The notes below the pieces were generated by a model. The model was not told the origin of the DNA, did not search any database, and worked only from the letters and a program-made list of their open reading frames with translations. A program made the translations under genes and the position numbers. Positions 30,843 to 40,000 of a DNA stretch of 41,135 bases are shown piece after piece. Within the stretch, counting starts at the first letter, position 1. Each line of letters begins with the position of its first letter. The stretch is from DATNBT01 sp964579765 (GTDB lineage Bacteria; Acidobacteriota; Vicinamibacteria; Vicinamibacterales; CAVVIG01): positions 1-41,135 of the forward strand of contig CAZOIK010000469.1 of the NCBI GenBank assembly GCA_964579765.1, given 5' to 3'.

Positions 30843-32531
30843 TCACCGCTGAAGCTGTTCCACAATCGGGCCGAGCGCCAGGACCGGGAGAAAGCACAGC
30901 GCTCCAGTCAGGACCACCGAGCCCAGCACGAGCACACCGAATGTCGGCGTATCGCAGGGCAATGACCCGACGGTGACTGGCACTCTCCCCTGGGCGGCGA
31001 CCCGACCTGCCAGCAGCAGCGCGGCGGCCGCCAGCCCGAACCGTCCGACCATCATCGCCACTGCCGTGGTCACGTTGTAGAACACGGTATTCGAGGCCAG
31101 CCCCGCCATATTCTGACCGTTGTTCGCCATCGACGACGCATACGCAAAGAGAATCTCAGTGAATCCGTGCGCGCCGTGGTTCGTGACGAGGCCCTCGAGG
31201 CCCGCGCGCAGGCTGACCGCGAGCGCCGTCAGGACGAGCACCACCATCGGCGTCAGCAGCGTGTAGATCGCGATCAGCCGGGTTTCTTCGGCGCGGAGCG
31301 TCTTGCCGAGGTACTCCGGCGTGCGCCCGATCATCAAGCCGGCGACGACAATCCCGACGAGCGCAATCATGATCATGCTGTAAAGGCCCGTGCCGAGGCC
31401 GCCGAAGACGATCTCGCCCAGCAGCATGTTGAGCACGAGGACGAACACGGACATCGGACGATAGGAATCGTACATCGAATTGTACGATCCGGTCGCGCCG
31501 TTCGACGTCACCACGGCCGTCAGCACCGACGCGCCGACGCCGAAGCGGACCTCCTTGCCTTCCATGTTGTCGCTGGCCAGCGCGGCGACAGGCGTCTGCG
31601 ACGGTTGCGCGCGTTCGCCCAGGTCGACGACCATGGCCCCTGCGACGAACAGCACGATCATGACCGTGAGCAGCACGACACCGGCGCGCGGCCGGCCGAC
31701 TATGTGACCGAACGTGATCGGCAGCGCCGCCGGCACGACCGCAATCGCCAGCATCCCCAGAAAGTTGGTCAGCGCCGTCGGGTTGGCGTATGGGTGCGCG
31801 CCATTGACGTTGAAGAAGCCGCCGCCGTTGGTGCCGAGGTTCTTGATGAACTCGAGCGTTGCTATCGGCCCCTGCGCGATCCATTGCGTTCCGCCTTCGA
31901 GCGTGCGCGCTGCGACGTACGGCAAGAAGTTCGACGGCACACCCTGCCACACGAGAACAACGGCACCGAGCAGCGATACGGGAAGGAGCACCCACAACAC
32001 TCCCCGGATGACGTCCACCCAGAAGTTGCCGAGCGTCGCGGCGCGCTCCCGCGCGAAGCCGCGCATGAACGCGATCCCTGCCGCCAGGCCTGCGGCGCCG
32101 GCCATGAAGTTCTGTGAGACGAGGCCGACCGCCTGCGTGAGGTATCGCAGCGTCGACTCCCCCGCATACGCCTGCCATGTCGTCGTCGTCGCGAAGCTGA
32201 TGGCCGTGTTGCCAGCCAGATCGGGCGACATGGGCGTAGTCAGGAACCGCGCGTCTGGTCCACCCGGCAGCCAGCGTTGCGCGAGCAGGAGAAGGAACAG
32301 GAATGCGGCACCCAGCACGCCGAACAGAATGAAGCTGCCCAGATAGACCGCGGGCGTCATCTCGTCGCCCGCGCGGATCCCGCATAGCCGGTGGAGACCC
32401 GTTTCGAGTGGACAGAGCCAGCGATCCGCGAATGTCGGCTGACGTTCGAAGACGCGCAGCACATACAGTCCCACGGGCTTCGCCGACGTCAGGAGCACGA
32501 CCAGGAAGAGAACGGCCTCGAGCCAGCCCAT
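30843..32531 (-). CDS. Orphan KdpA-like K+ channel subunit in the amt-glnK operon
   Basis: 562 aa and clearly KdpA: ISFATTTTWQAYAGESTLRY (pore 1), LGTNGGGFFNVNGAHPYANP (pore 2), ATGSYNSMYDSYRP (pore 3), ANNGQNMAGL (pore 4), and GLMIGRTPEYLGKTL. The filter Gly residues are kept, but pore 1 has TTTTW where the complete operon's copy has NTNW, and pore 3 has ATGSYNSMY instead of SCGAVNSMH. No kdpB, kdpC or kdpF is beside it; instead it starts 10 nt after a glnK-type PII gene that overlaps amt. It could work with the KdpBC encoded at 20780-23794, or act as an independent pore for K+ or NH4+. The last is speculation based on the neighbours. Confidence 0.9.
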   Translation of the reverse strand: MGWLEAVLFLVVLLTSAKPVGLYVLRVFERQPTFADRWLCPLETGLHRLCGIRAGDEMTPAVYLGSFILFGVLGAAFLFLLLLAQRWLPGGPDARFLTTPMSPDLAGNTAISFATTTTWQAYAGESTLRYLTQAVGLVSQNFMAGAAGLAAGIAFMRGFARERAATLGNFWVDVIRGVLWVLLPVSLLGAVVLVWQGVPSNFLPYVAARTLEGGTQWIAQGPIATLEFIKNLGTNGGGFFNVNGAHPYANPTALTNFLGMLAIAVVPAALPITFGHIVGRPRAGVVLLTVMIVLFVAGAMVVDLGERAQPSQTPVAALASDNMEGKEVRFGVGASVLTAVVTSNGATGSYNSMYDSYRPMSVFVLVLNMLLGEIVFGGLGTGLYSMIMIALVGIVVAGLMIGRTPEYLGKTLRAEETRLIAIYTLLTPMVVLVLTALAVSLRAGLEGLVTNHGAHGFTEILFAYASSMANNGQNMAGLASNTVFYNVTTAVAMMVGRFGLAAAALLLAGRVAAQGRVPVTVGSLPCDTPTFGVLVLGSVVLTGALCFLPVLALGPIVEQLQR

Positions 32532-32541
32532 GCTGGCGAGC

Positions 32542-32868
32542 TTACTCCCGCTCGCCCGTCCGGATCTTGTAGCTGTCGATCAGGGGCGTGACGAAGACGC
32601 GTCCGTCGCCGATCTCGCCGGTCCTCGCGGCGTGGATGATCGCCTCGATGGCCGGCTCGACCAGATGATCGGCGACGACGCACTCGACCTGCATCTTGGG
32701 CAGCAGCGTGATCTGATACTCGCGGCCGCGGTACACCGCGGTCCGTCCCTTCTGCTGGCCGTGTCCGCGTACTTCCGTCACGGTCATCCCCGAGGCGCCG
32801 GCGCGTTCGAGCGCGTCCTTGACGGCATCGACCTTGTCCGGCCGGACGATGCTCTTAATGAGCTGCAT
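32542..32868 (-). CDS. glnK: PII protein (GlnK-type), paired with Amt
   Basis: 108 aa. MQLIKSIVRPDKVDAVKDAL, MTVTEVRGHG, T-loop GRTAVYRGREYQI with Tyr-51, TGEIGDGRVFV and KIRTGE show a complete PII protein. It overlaps the 3' end of the ammonium transporter gene by 14 nt, the normal glnK-amtB pairing in reversed order (amt first). It should plug or open the Amt channel in response to 2-oxoglutarate and ADP/ATP. The orphan kdpA follows 10 nt later, so the same regulator may affect it. Confidence 0.93.
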   Translation of the reverse strand: MQLIKSIVRPDKVDAVKDALERAGASGMTVTEVRGHGQQKGRTAVYRGREYQITLLPKMQVECVVADHLVEPAIEAIIHAARTGEIGDGRVFVTPLIDSYKIRTGERE

Positions 32869-34141
32869 GGCTCGCCTCCGCCGCGAGCACGGGGGGCACG
32901 CCGACGGTCGGAGAGACGGCACCGATGGCGCTGATGTCTTCCGCGTGCACGTACGCCTCTTCGCCGTGCTGCGACAGGTCCATGCCCGTGGACTCGTCGT
33001 CGGCCGGCACGCGCAGCGGCAGCGCCGCACTGAGCAGCTTCAGCAGGCCGAACGTCATGACGCCGCTGTACGCCAGCGCAGCGCCCACTGCAACTGCCTG
33101 AATCAGCAGCTGGCGCGGGTTGCCGAAGAGCAGGCCATCCGCAACGCCGTTGAGGGCTTTCTGCGCGAACACGCCCGTCAGCAGCGCGCCGACGGTGCCG
33201 CCCAGGCCGTGTGCCGCCACGACGTCCAGCGAGTCGTCGAGCGAGGTCTTCGCGCGCCAGATCAGCGCGAAGTAGCTCGGGAACGCGGCCAGGCCGCCGA
33301 GCACGATCGCGCTCATCGGTCCAACGTATCCGGCCGCGGGCGTGATGGCCACGAGGCCGACGACGATGGCCGTGGCGCACCCGACCGCGGTCGGCTTGCC
33401 GGTGCGGACGACATCGACCATCGTCCAGACCACGAGCGTCCCCGCCGGCGCGAGCATCGTGGTCGCGAACGCCAGGCCCGCGATGGGGCTCGCGGCGTTC
33501 GCGCTGCCTGCGTTGAAGCCGAACCAGCCGAACCACAGCAGGCCGGCACCCAGAAGTGTGAACGGGACCTTGTGCGGCAGCAGGGACGCGGACGCGTAGT
33601 CGCGCCGTGGGCCGACGAGCCTGGCGGCGACAAGCGCGGCGATGCCGGCATTGACATGCACGACGGTGCCGCCGGCGAAATCGAGCGCGCCCATCTTCGC
33701 GAGCCAGCCCCCGCCCCACACCCAGTGCGCGACCGGCGCGTACACGACGAGCATCCAGAGGCTGATGAAGACGACGTAGGCCGAGAACCGCATGCGTTCG
33801 ACGATGGCGCCGGAAATCAGCGCGGCCGTGATGATCGCGAACGTCGCCTGATAGCACATGAAGAGCAGATGCGGAATCGTCCCCTGCGGCTCGAGGCCGA
33901 CGCCGCGCAGCATCGCGCGCGACAGATCGCCGACAAACGCATTGCCTGACGCGAAGGCCAGCGAGTAGCCCGCCACCGCCCAGAGCACGCCGACGAACCC
34001 AAGCGCGATGAAGCTCATCATCATCGTGTTGAGCACGTTCTTCGAGCGGACCAGCCCGCCGTAGAAGAACGCGAGCGCAGGCGTCATGAGGAGCACCAGC
34101 GCGGTGGCGACGAGCATCCACGCCGTATCGGCCTGATTCAT
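32855..34141 (-). CDS. amtB: Ammonium transporter (Amt/MEP/Rh family)
   Basis: 428 aa from the ATG at 34141 (ATGA overlap with the preceding response regulator's TGA). It has about 11 membrane helices. Family markers: FFYGGLVRSKNVLN, the Phe-gate region QATFAIITAALISGAIVERM, DFAGGTVVHVNAG with the first pore His, FGWFGFNAGSA, and AAHGLGGTVGALLTG with the second pore His. The twin-His NH4+/NH3 conduction site is therefore intact. The cytoplasmic tail is about 40 residues and contains a few acidic stretches. Coupling to an upstream two-component system and a downstream PII gene suggests both transcriptional and post-translational control. Confidence 0.96.
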   Translation of the reverse strand: MNQADTAWMLVATALVLLMTPALAFFYGGLVRSKNVLNTMMMSFIALGFVGVLWAVAGYSLAFASGNAFVGDLSRAMLRGVGLEPQGTIPHLLFMCYQATFAIITAALISGAIVERMRFSAYVVFISLWMLVVYAPVAHWVWGGGWLAKMGALDFAGGTVVHVNAGIAALVAARLVGPRRDYASASLLPHKVPFTLLGAGLLWFGWFGFNAGSANAASPIAGLAFATTMLAPAGTLVVWTMVDVVRTGKPTAVGCATAIVVGLVAITPAAGYVGPMSAIVLGGLAAFPSYFALIWRAKTSLDDSLDVVAAHGLGGTVGALLTGVFAQKALNGVADGLLFGNPRQLLIQAVAVGAALAYSGVMTFGLLKLLSAALPLRVPADDESTGMDLSQHGEEAYVHAEDISAIGAVSPTVGVPPVLAAEASHAAH

Positions 34142-34851
34142 GCGGTCCTCGTACGCGCGGCCATGTCCGGCGCGCACAACCGGTAGCCGACCCACGACTC
34201 AGTCAGCAGGAATATGGGCGTGGCGGGATCCGGCTCGATCTTGCGGCGGAGCTGATGCACCACCGCGCGCAGCGCCTCGACGTCGTCTCCGTGCGCCGGA
34301 CCCCACACCGCCTGTAGGATTTCGCGATGCGTCAGTGATCTGTTGCGGTGTGCGAGCAGGTAGCGGATGACATCGAACTCCTTCGGCGTCAGACGCTGCG
34401 GGCCGTTCGGCCCGATGACACGTCGGGCATCCAGGTCGAGGGTCACGGCGCCGAGCGCGACCTGTCCCGTCACGGCCTGCGTCCATGTTGTCCGGCGCAG
34501 CACCGAGCGGATGCGCGCCAGCAGTTCGAGCGACCTGAACGGTTTCGTCACGTAGTCGTCGGCGCCCGCGTCGAGCGCCTCGATCTTGTCGATGTCGCGG
34601 TCGCGCACCGTCAGCACGATGATCGCGACGTCGGAGTGCTCGCGAATCGCGCGGCAAGTGGCGAGGCCGCCCATGCCGGGCATGCCGAGGTCGAGCACGA
34701 CCAGATCGAACCGGCGTTTGTCGAGTTTCTCGAGCGCCGACTCGCCGCTCCGCGCGTCGTCCACTTCGTAGCCGTGGCCGGAAAGCATCACGCGCATGAC
34801 CCTGCGGATCTGCGGATCGTCGTCGACGACGAGGATGGTGCCCGCGCTCAT
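34138..34851 (-). CDS. KdpE-like OmpR-family response regulator, copy 2
   Basis: 237 aa from the ATG at 34851, with GGAAGAG about 6-12 nt upstream; a start 75 nt earlier is less likely. REC: VVDDDPQIRR, D54 in VVLDLGMPGMGG, Thr in IVLTVRD, Lys in YVTKPF. The winged helix has RLTPKEFDVIRYLLAHRN, LTHREILQAVWGP, and AVVHQLRRKIEPDPATPIFL. Its REC domain is strongly similar to copy 1 at 28154, so it is probably a duplication. The gene overlaps amt by 4 nt, which makes it the leader of the amt-glnK-kdpA operon. Its kinase is encoded 115 bp upstream. No symbol is given because it may not control kdp. Confidence 0.9.
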   Translation of the reverse strand: MSAGTILVVDDDPQIRRVMRVMLSGHGYEVDDARSGESALEKLDKRRFDLVVLDLGMPGMGGLATCRAIREHSDVAIIVLTVRDRDIDKIEALDAGADDYVTKPFRSLELLARIRSVLRRTTWTQAVTGQVALGAVTLDLDARRVIGPNGPQRLTPKEFDVIRYLLAHRNRSLTHREILQAVWGPAHGDDVEALRAVVHQLRRKIEPDPATPIFLLTESWVGYRLCAPDMAARTRTA

Positions 34852-34926
34852 GTGCGTCTCTTCCGCACGATAGGACGGCGAAGACGCGTTGTCGAGACGT
34901 AAGACGCACATTCGGCGAGACTTCAT

Positions 34927-34950
34927 GGAATAAGAATGGATTCCTAAGGG
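34927..34950. promoter_or_regulatory. Inverted repeat and partial TTAGGA element before response regulator 2
   Basis: GGAAT (34927-34931) and ATTCC (34940-34944) form a 5-bp inverted repeat. It overlaps TTCCTAAGG (34941-34949), which is the reverse complement of the TTAGGA core of the 34-bp elements. Only one TTAGGA core is present, so the match is partial and in the opposite orientation. It lies in the 115-bp gap between the kinase stop (34967) and the regulator start (34851), the likely place of an internal promoter. Confidence 0.3.
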
Positions 34951-34966
34951 GCCCGTCGGCCTTTGA

Positions 34967-36397
34967 TCAGGAATCGGCGATGCGCCGCGCCTCCGCAGGC
35001 GCGAACGCGGTGAAGCGCGCGCCGCGCGGGCGGTTCTCCGCGGCCACCGAGCCTCCCTGCGCCTGCATCAGTCTCTGGACGATCGCGAGCCCCATGCCCG
35101 TGCCCGATCGCTGGCGAGCCATCGATCCGCGATAGAACCGCTCGAAGATGTGCGGAAGGTCGGAGGCTGCGATCCCGCAACCTTCGTCGTCGATCGTGAC
35201 GAGGAGGCCGCCGGAGACGATCTCGTGCGTGACGGCAATCACGGAGAACGGCGGCGAGTACTGCGCGGCGTTCTCGAGCAGGTGCGCCAGTGCCGTCGCG
35301 AGAAGCCTCGGATCGATGTGCACGCACTCGTTGCCGGATCGGTCGACGACGGCGACCGTATGGTCGCGCAGGGCCTGCTCCACTTGCGAGCGGGCGGCCT
35401 GAATCACCTCCGCCGGATGCACCCAGCGGCGCGCCGGCTGCACGGCGCCCGTTTCGAGCCGCGCCATCTCGAGGATATTGTCGAACAGGCGTGTCAGGCG
35501 GTTGAGCCCCTCGCGGGCGATGTCGGCCTGGCGCGAGCGGTGCACCTCGTCGAGGCCGGCCACGCCGAGGTTGCTGACGGCCGCGGTCATCGCCGTGAGC
35601 GGAGTTCGCAGATCGTGTGTGAGCGAAGAGAGGAGCGCCGACTTGATCTCCACGCTGCGGCGCTCCAGCGCCGACTGCTGCTGCTCGTCCAGCAGACGCG
35701 CGCGTTCGATGGCGATCGCCACCACGCTGGCGAGCGCGTTGAGCGTGGCGACCTCGAGCGTGCGGCCCGCCAGCACCAGGACGCCGAGCGCGTCCGCTCC
35801 ACGGCACAGCGGCACGATCCACAGGCCGTCGCGCTCGTGCAGCAGCGCTCCCGCCGCGGCGCGCACCGTTGCCTCGTCCGGCATCCGCCCTGCGTCGAGT
35901 CGGCCCGCCTCGAAGCGATCGAGACGGTCACCGTCGAGGAGGCACAGCGCGACGTAGTCGAGATGAAAACGGCGCGCGACATGATCGGTGAGCGCGCGGA
36001 CCCCGTCAGCGCCGCCTTCGAGCAGCGCGTCGCGGCTGAACTCGAAGAGCCGCTCGAGTTCGCGTGCGCGCCCGCGCGCGATCGACGAGAGGTGGCTGGC
36101 CACTACGGAGACGGCGACGAACGCGCCGAGCGCAATCCAGTCGTCGGGGTCGGTGATGTTCAGCGTGCCGACCGGCGGGAAGAAGAAGAAGTCGAGCGCC
36201 AGGGCCGCCACCGCCGCCGTCACCAGGGACACCCGCAGCGATGACCATGCCGCCACCACCAGGATGACGAGCAGATACGTCAGCGCCGCCGACGTCGCGT
36301 CGTCGATGTGCAGCCAGCTGAAGTACGCCGCGGTGATGACTGCAATGCCGGCGACCGCCGCCACCGCCTGCCCGGCTTCGGCGCGCCACGATTTCAT
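34967..36397 (-). CDS. KdpD C-terminal-half histidine kinase, copy 2
   Basis: 476 aa. Four membrane helices (DUF4118) end in ALDFFFFPPVGTLNITDPDD, followed by a GAF-like domain (about 120-230), HisKA with SLTHDLRTPLTAM, and HATPase with N-box LLENAAQYSPP, G1 DDEGCGIAASDL and G2 GTGMGLAIVQRLM, all intact. As in the kinase at 28843, the Walker/Usp N-terminal half of KdpD is missing. Its partner is most likely the KdpE-like regulator just downstream at 34138. The gene starts 12 nt after the KDPG-aldolase-like gene ends, so it may be co-transcribed with that gene and the RND genes. Unlike copy 1 it has a normal G1 box, so it is probably the catalytically better kinase. Confidence 0.88.
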   Translation of the reverse strand: MKSWRAEAGQAVAAVAGIAVITAAYFSWLHIDDATSAALTYLLVILVVAAWSSLRVSLVTAAVAALALDFFFFPPVGTLNITDPDDWIALGAFVAVSVVASHLSSIARGRARELERLFEFSRDALLEGGADGVRALTDHVARRFHLDYVALCLLDGDRLDRFEAGRLDAGRMPDEATVRAAAGALLHERDGLWIVPLCRGADALGVLVLAGRTLEVATLNALASVVAIAIERARLLDEQQQSALERRSVEIKSALLSSLTHDLRTPLTAMTAAVSNLGVAGLDEVHRSRQADIAREGLNRLTRLFDNILEMARLETGAVQPARRWVHPAEVIQAARSQVEQALRDHTVAVVDRSGNECVHIDPRLLATALAHLLENAAQYSPPFSVIAVTHEIVSGGLLVTIDDEGCGIAASDLPHIFERFYRGSMARQRSGTGMGLAIVQRLMQAQGGSVAAENRPRGARFTAFAPAEARRIADS

Positions 36398-36409
36398 GAG
36401 GGCCTGTGC

Positions 36410-37087
36410 TTACAGCCGTTCGAGCGACGCGCGGGTCTCTTTCACCGTCTTCAGGAACCGCCGGGCCAGTTCCGCGATCCACCCGGCGTTCTTCTGTTCG
36501 ACGGCTTCCTGCGGGATCAGTTCGGTGCCGATGCCGAGCGCGACGGCGCCGAACCGGATGAAGTCGCCGGCGTTGACCTGGTTGACGCCGCCTGAGGCGA
36601 CCATGGGAATCCTCGGGAACGGACCGCGCAGCGACCGGATGTAGTGGGGTCCGCCCATCGAGTGGCACGGGAAGACCTTGATGAAGTCGGCCCCCGACTG
36701 CCACGCGGTGCTGATCTCGGTCGGCGTCAGCGCGCCCGGGATCACCACGAGGTCCTCCTGGACGACGAACTCGAGAATGCTGCGCGAGTCGAGTCCGGGA
36801 CTCGTCACGAACATCGCACCCGCGTCGACGGCGCGACGCGCGGTCTCGAGGTCCCAGTCCGAATCCGCGCCGACGATCAACTCGCGATCGTGGCGTCTGC
36901 GGAGTTCGCCGATCACGCGCAGCGCGTCGGGCACCGTCATCGTGATCTCGACGACCGGAATGCCCGCCTGCGCGACCGTCTCGGCGGCGAACCGCGCCCC
37001 GTCGGCCGTCGCCGTGCGGATGGACGGGATGATCCCGATCGCCTCGATCTTCCGGCGGATCGCCTCGTGCGTCGCGCTATTCGTCAC
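36410..37087 (-). CDS. KDPG/KHG aldolase-like protein with altered active site
   Basis: 225 aa, the size of Eda-type class I aldolases. The Schiff-base Lys is K137 in SGADFIKVFP and the base Glu is E47 in VVEITMTVP, with PGALTPTEI and a phosphate-binding MVASGGVN. Two usual residues differ: the Arg that binds pyruvate carboxylate (R49 in E. coli Eda) aligns with Thr-51, and the VGAGTV strand reads VGADSDW. So the fold and Lys/Glu pair are kept but substrate binding may differ; some related genomes show the Thr variant. It may cleave a 2-keto-3-deoxy sugar acid or 4-hydroxy-2-oxo acid. The start overlaps the RND pump's 3' end by 11 nt, an unexpected partner. Confidence 0.8.
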   Translation of the reverse strand: MTNSATHEAIRRKIEAIGIIPSIRTATADGARFAAETVAQAGIPVVEITMTVPDALRVIGELRRRHDRELIVGADSDWDLETARRAVDAGAMFVTSPGLDSRSILEFVVQEDLVVIPGALTPTEISTAWQSGADFIKVFPCHSMGGPHYIRSLRGPFPRIPMVASGGVNQVNAGDFIRFGAVALGIGTELIPQEAVEQKNAGWIAELARRFLKTVKETRASLERL

Positions 37088-40000
37088 CGTGCGCCTCCTC
37101 CATCTCCGGCACCGGCAGCACGTCGTCCTCGCCGGCGACCCAGACGTACAGCGTCGGCAGGATGAAGATGCTCAGCACCAGGTCCGCGATGAGGCCGCCG
37201 ACGATCACGATCGCGAAGGGACGCTGCGAATCGGATCCGATCTCGTGCGACAGCGCCGCCGGCAGCAGGCCGAGCGTCGCCACCAGCATCGTCATCATGA
37301 TCGGGCGCAGCCGGAGGACGGCGCCTTCAACCGCCGCGTCGACGACCGATCGGCCGCTCGCGCGCAGCTGGTTGATGTACTCGAGCATGATGACGCCGGT
37401 CTGCACCGACACGCCGAAGAGCGCGAGGAAGCCGATGCCCGACGCGACGCTGAAGTACGTGCCCGTCACGAGCAGCGCCATCAGGCCGCCCACACGCGCC
37501 ATCGCGACCGTCGCCAGGATGAGAAGTGCCCACTTCGCCGATCGGAACATCGTGTACAGAATGATGAAGATGAGCATGATCGTCAGCGGCACGATGATCG
37601 CGAGCCGCGCCGCGGCCCGCTTGGAGCTCTCGTACTCACCTGACCATTCGAGGTGATAGCCAGTGGGCAGCTTCACCTTGGCGTCGATGCTGCGCATCGC
37701 GTCCTCGACCGTCGAGTTGAGATCGCGGCCGCGGACGTTGAACGTGATCGCGTCGTAGCGCTGCGTGCCCTCGCGATAGATGTCGTAGGCGCCGTCGGTC
37801 AGCTCCATTCTCGTCAGCTGCGCGAGCGACACACGCTCCCCCGACGGCGACAGCAGGCGGACGTTCTGCACGGCCCGCGGGTCGCGCCGATATGGCTCGA
37901 GATAGCGCACGACCACGTCGTACCGCGCCTCGCCCTGCAGCACCGTGCTGACGGCCTTGCCGCCGACGGCGGCTTCAACGGCGTCCTGCACGTCCTGCAC
38001 GTTGATGCCGAAGCGCGCCGCCGCCTGTCGATCGACGACGAAACTCAGGTTCGGCTGGCCGACGACACGGAACAGCTTCAGGTCCTCCAGTCCCTTCACG
38101 CCCTGCATGGCGTCCACGATCTCGAGGCCTTTCGCGTCGAGCGTCCGGAGGTCGTCGCCGAACAGCTTCGCCGCGAGCTGCGCCTTCGTACCCGTGACCG
38201 TCTCGCCGACGTTGTCTTCTATCGGCTGCGAGAAGTTCCAGATCGCGCCCGGCAGCTTCTCGAGCTCGCGATCCATCGAGGCGATCAGCTCGTCCTTGTT
38301 GCGGTGGAAGCCCGGGCGCCAGTCGTCCTTCGGCTTCAGGTCCACGAAGTACTCGGTGTTGCCGAACCCGCCGGTGTCGGTGCCGTCGTCGGGACGTCCG
38401 ATTTCGGAGACCACCTGCTTCACTTCGGGGAAGGACGCCATCACGAGGCGCGCCTGGTTCATGAACCGTGTGCCCTCGGTGAGATTGGTGCTGACGGCCA
38501 GCGTGCCCCTCACCCAGAGCGAGCCCTCGTCGAGATGCGGCAGGAACTCGGAGCCGATGGCGCCGCTGAAGGCCAGATACAGCGCGACGAGGCCCGCGAC
38601 GACGCCGGTCCCCACGGTCAGCCAGCGGAGCCGAATCGCCACCCGCAGCGCCTCCCGGTAGCGATCGGTCAGAAACGCCATCACCGGATTGCGCACTTCC
38701 TTGGCGCCCTTGCGGAAGAACACGCTCGCGAGCACCGGAACGACCAGAATCGAGAACGTCATCGCCCCGAGCAGCGCGAAGGCGACCGTCCAGGCCATCG
38801 GCCGGAACAGGCGGCCCTCGATCCGCTGGAGCGTGAAGATCGGCAGATAGGCCGTAATAATGATCGCGATCGCGTAGAAGACCGGCCGCTGCACCTCGTG
38901 CGAGGCGTCACGGATGATGTCCATCAGCGTGCGCACTTCGCCCTTCCGCTGGCGATTGATGTGCCGCACGATGTTCTCGACCATCACGATGGCGCCGTCG
39001 ACGACCATCCCGAAATCGAGCGCGCCGAGCGACAGGAGGTTGACCGGCACCTTCGTGAGGTCGAGCCAGATCGACGCGAACAGCAGCGCAAAGGGAATCG
39101 TCAGCGCGACGACCAGCGCGGCGCGCACGTTGAGCAGGAACAGGAAGAGGACGATCGCGACGAGGATCATGCCCTCGGTCAGGTTGTGCTCAACCGTCCC
39201 GAGCGTGTACTTGAGGAGATCGCTGCGATCGATCATCGTCTCCATCTTCACGCCAGGCGGCAGCAGGTGATCGTTGAGCTCCGCGATCTTCTTGTGCAGG
39301 CTCACGAGCGTGGGCCCCGAGTCGGCGCCCTTGCGCATCATCACCTGCGCGAAGATCACGTCGCTGTCGTCGACGATCTTTCCATCCTCGCGGCGGATCG
39401 CCTTGCCCTCGTGGCCCAGCCGCACCTTCGCGCCCTGCTGGACGACGCCCAGGTCGCTCACCCGCAGCGGCGTGCCCGCCTTCGTCGTCAGCACGGTGCG
39501 CTCGATGTCCTGCACGTTCTGGAAGAGCCCGATCGTGCGGACGTTCATCTGCTGCAGGCCGCTCTCGAGGAAGTTGCCGCCGCCGTTGATGTTGTTGGCG
39601 GCGAGCTGACTCTCGAGCTGGCCGAGCGTCATGCCGTACGACACGAGCTTGTTCGGATCGACACGCACCTGGTACTCGCGCGTCGTACCGCCGAACGTGC
39701 TGACGTCCACGATGTCGGGGACCGACTTGAGGTTCTTGATGATCGTCCAGTCCTGGAGGGACCGCAGGTCCATGACGTCGATCTTCGGATTCGTGCTCCG
39801 GAGCGCGTACCAGTAGATCTGCCCGGTGAGGCTCCAGTCCGTCCCCATCGAGGGCGTCACGCCGTCGGGCAGATCGGCCTGGCTCATGCGCTCCAGGACC
39901 TTCTCGCGGTTCCAGTCGTTGTCCGACCCGTCGTCGAAGATCAGGTTGATGAGTGACAGGCCGAAGATCGATTCCGATCGCAGATGCGAGAGGTGCGGGA

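Noticed and set aside
37653..39956. 767-aa + strand open frame
   Set aside because: Antisense of the RND pump gene; His/Arg/Asp-rich, no domain.
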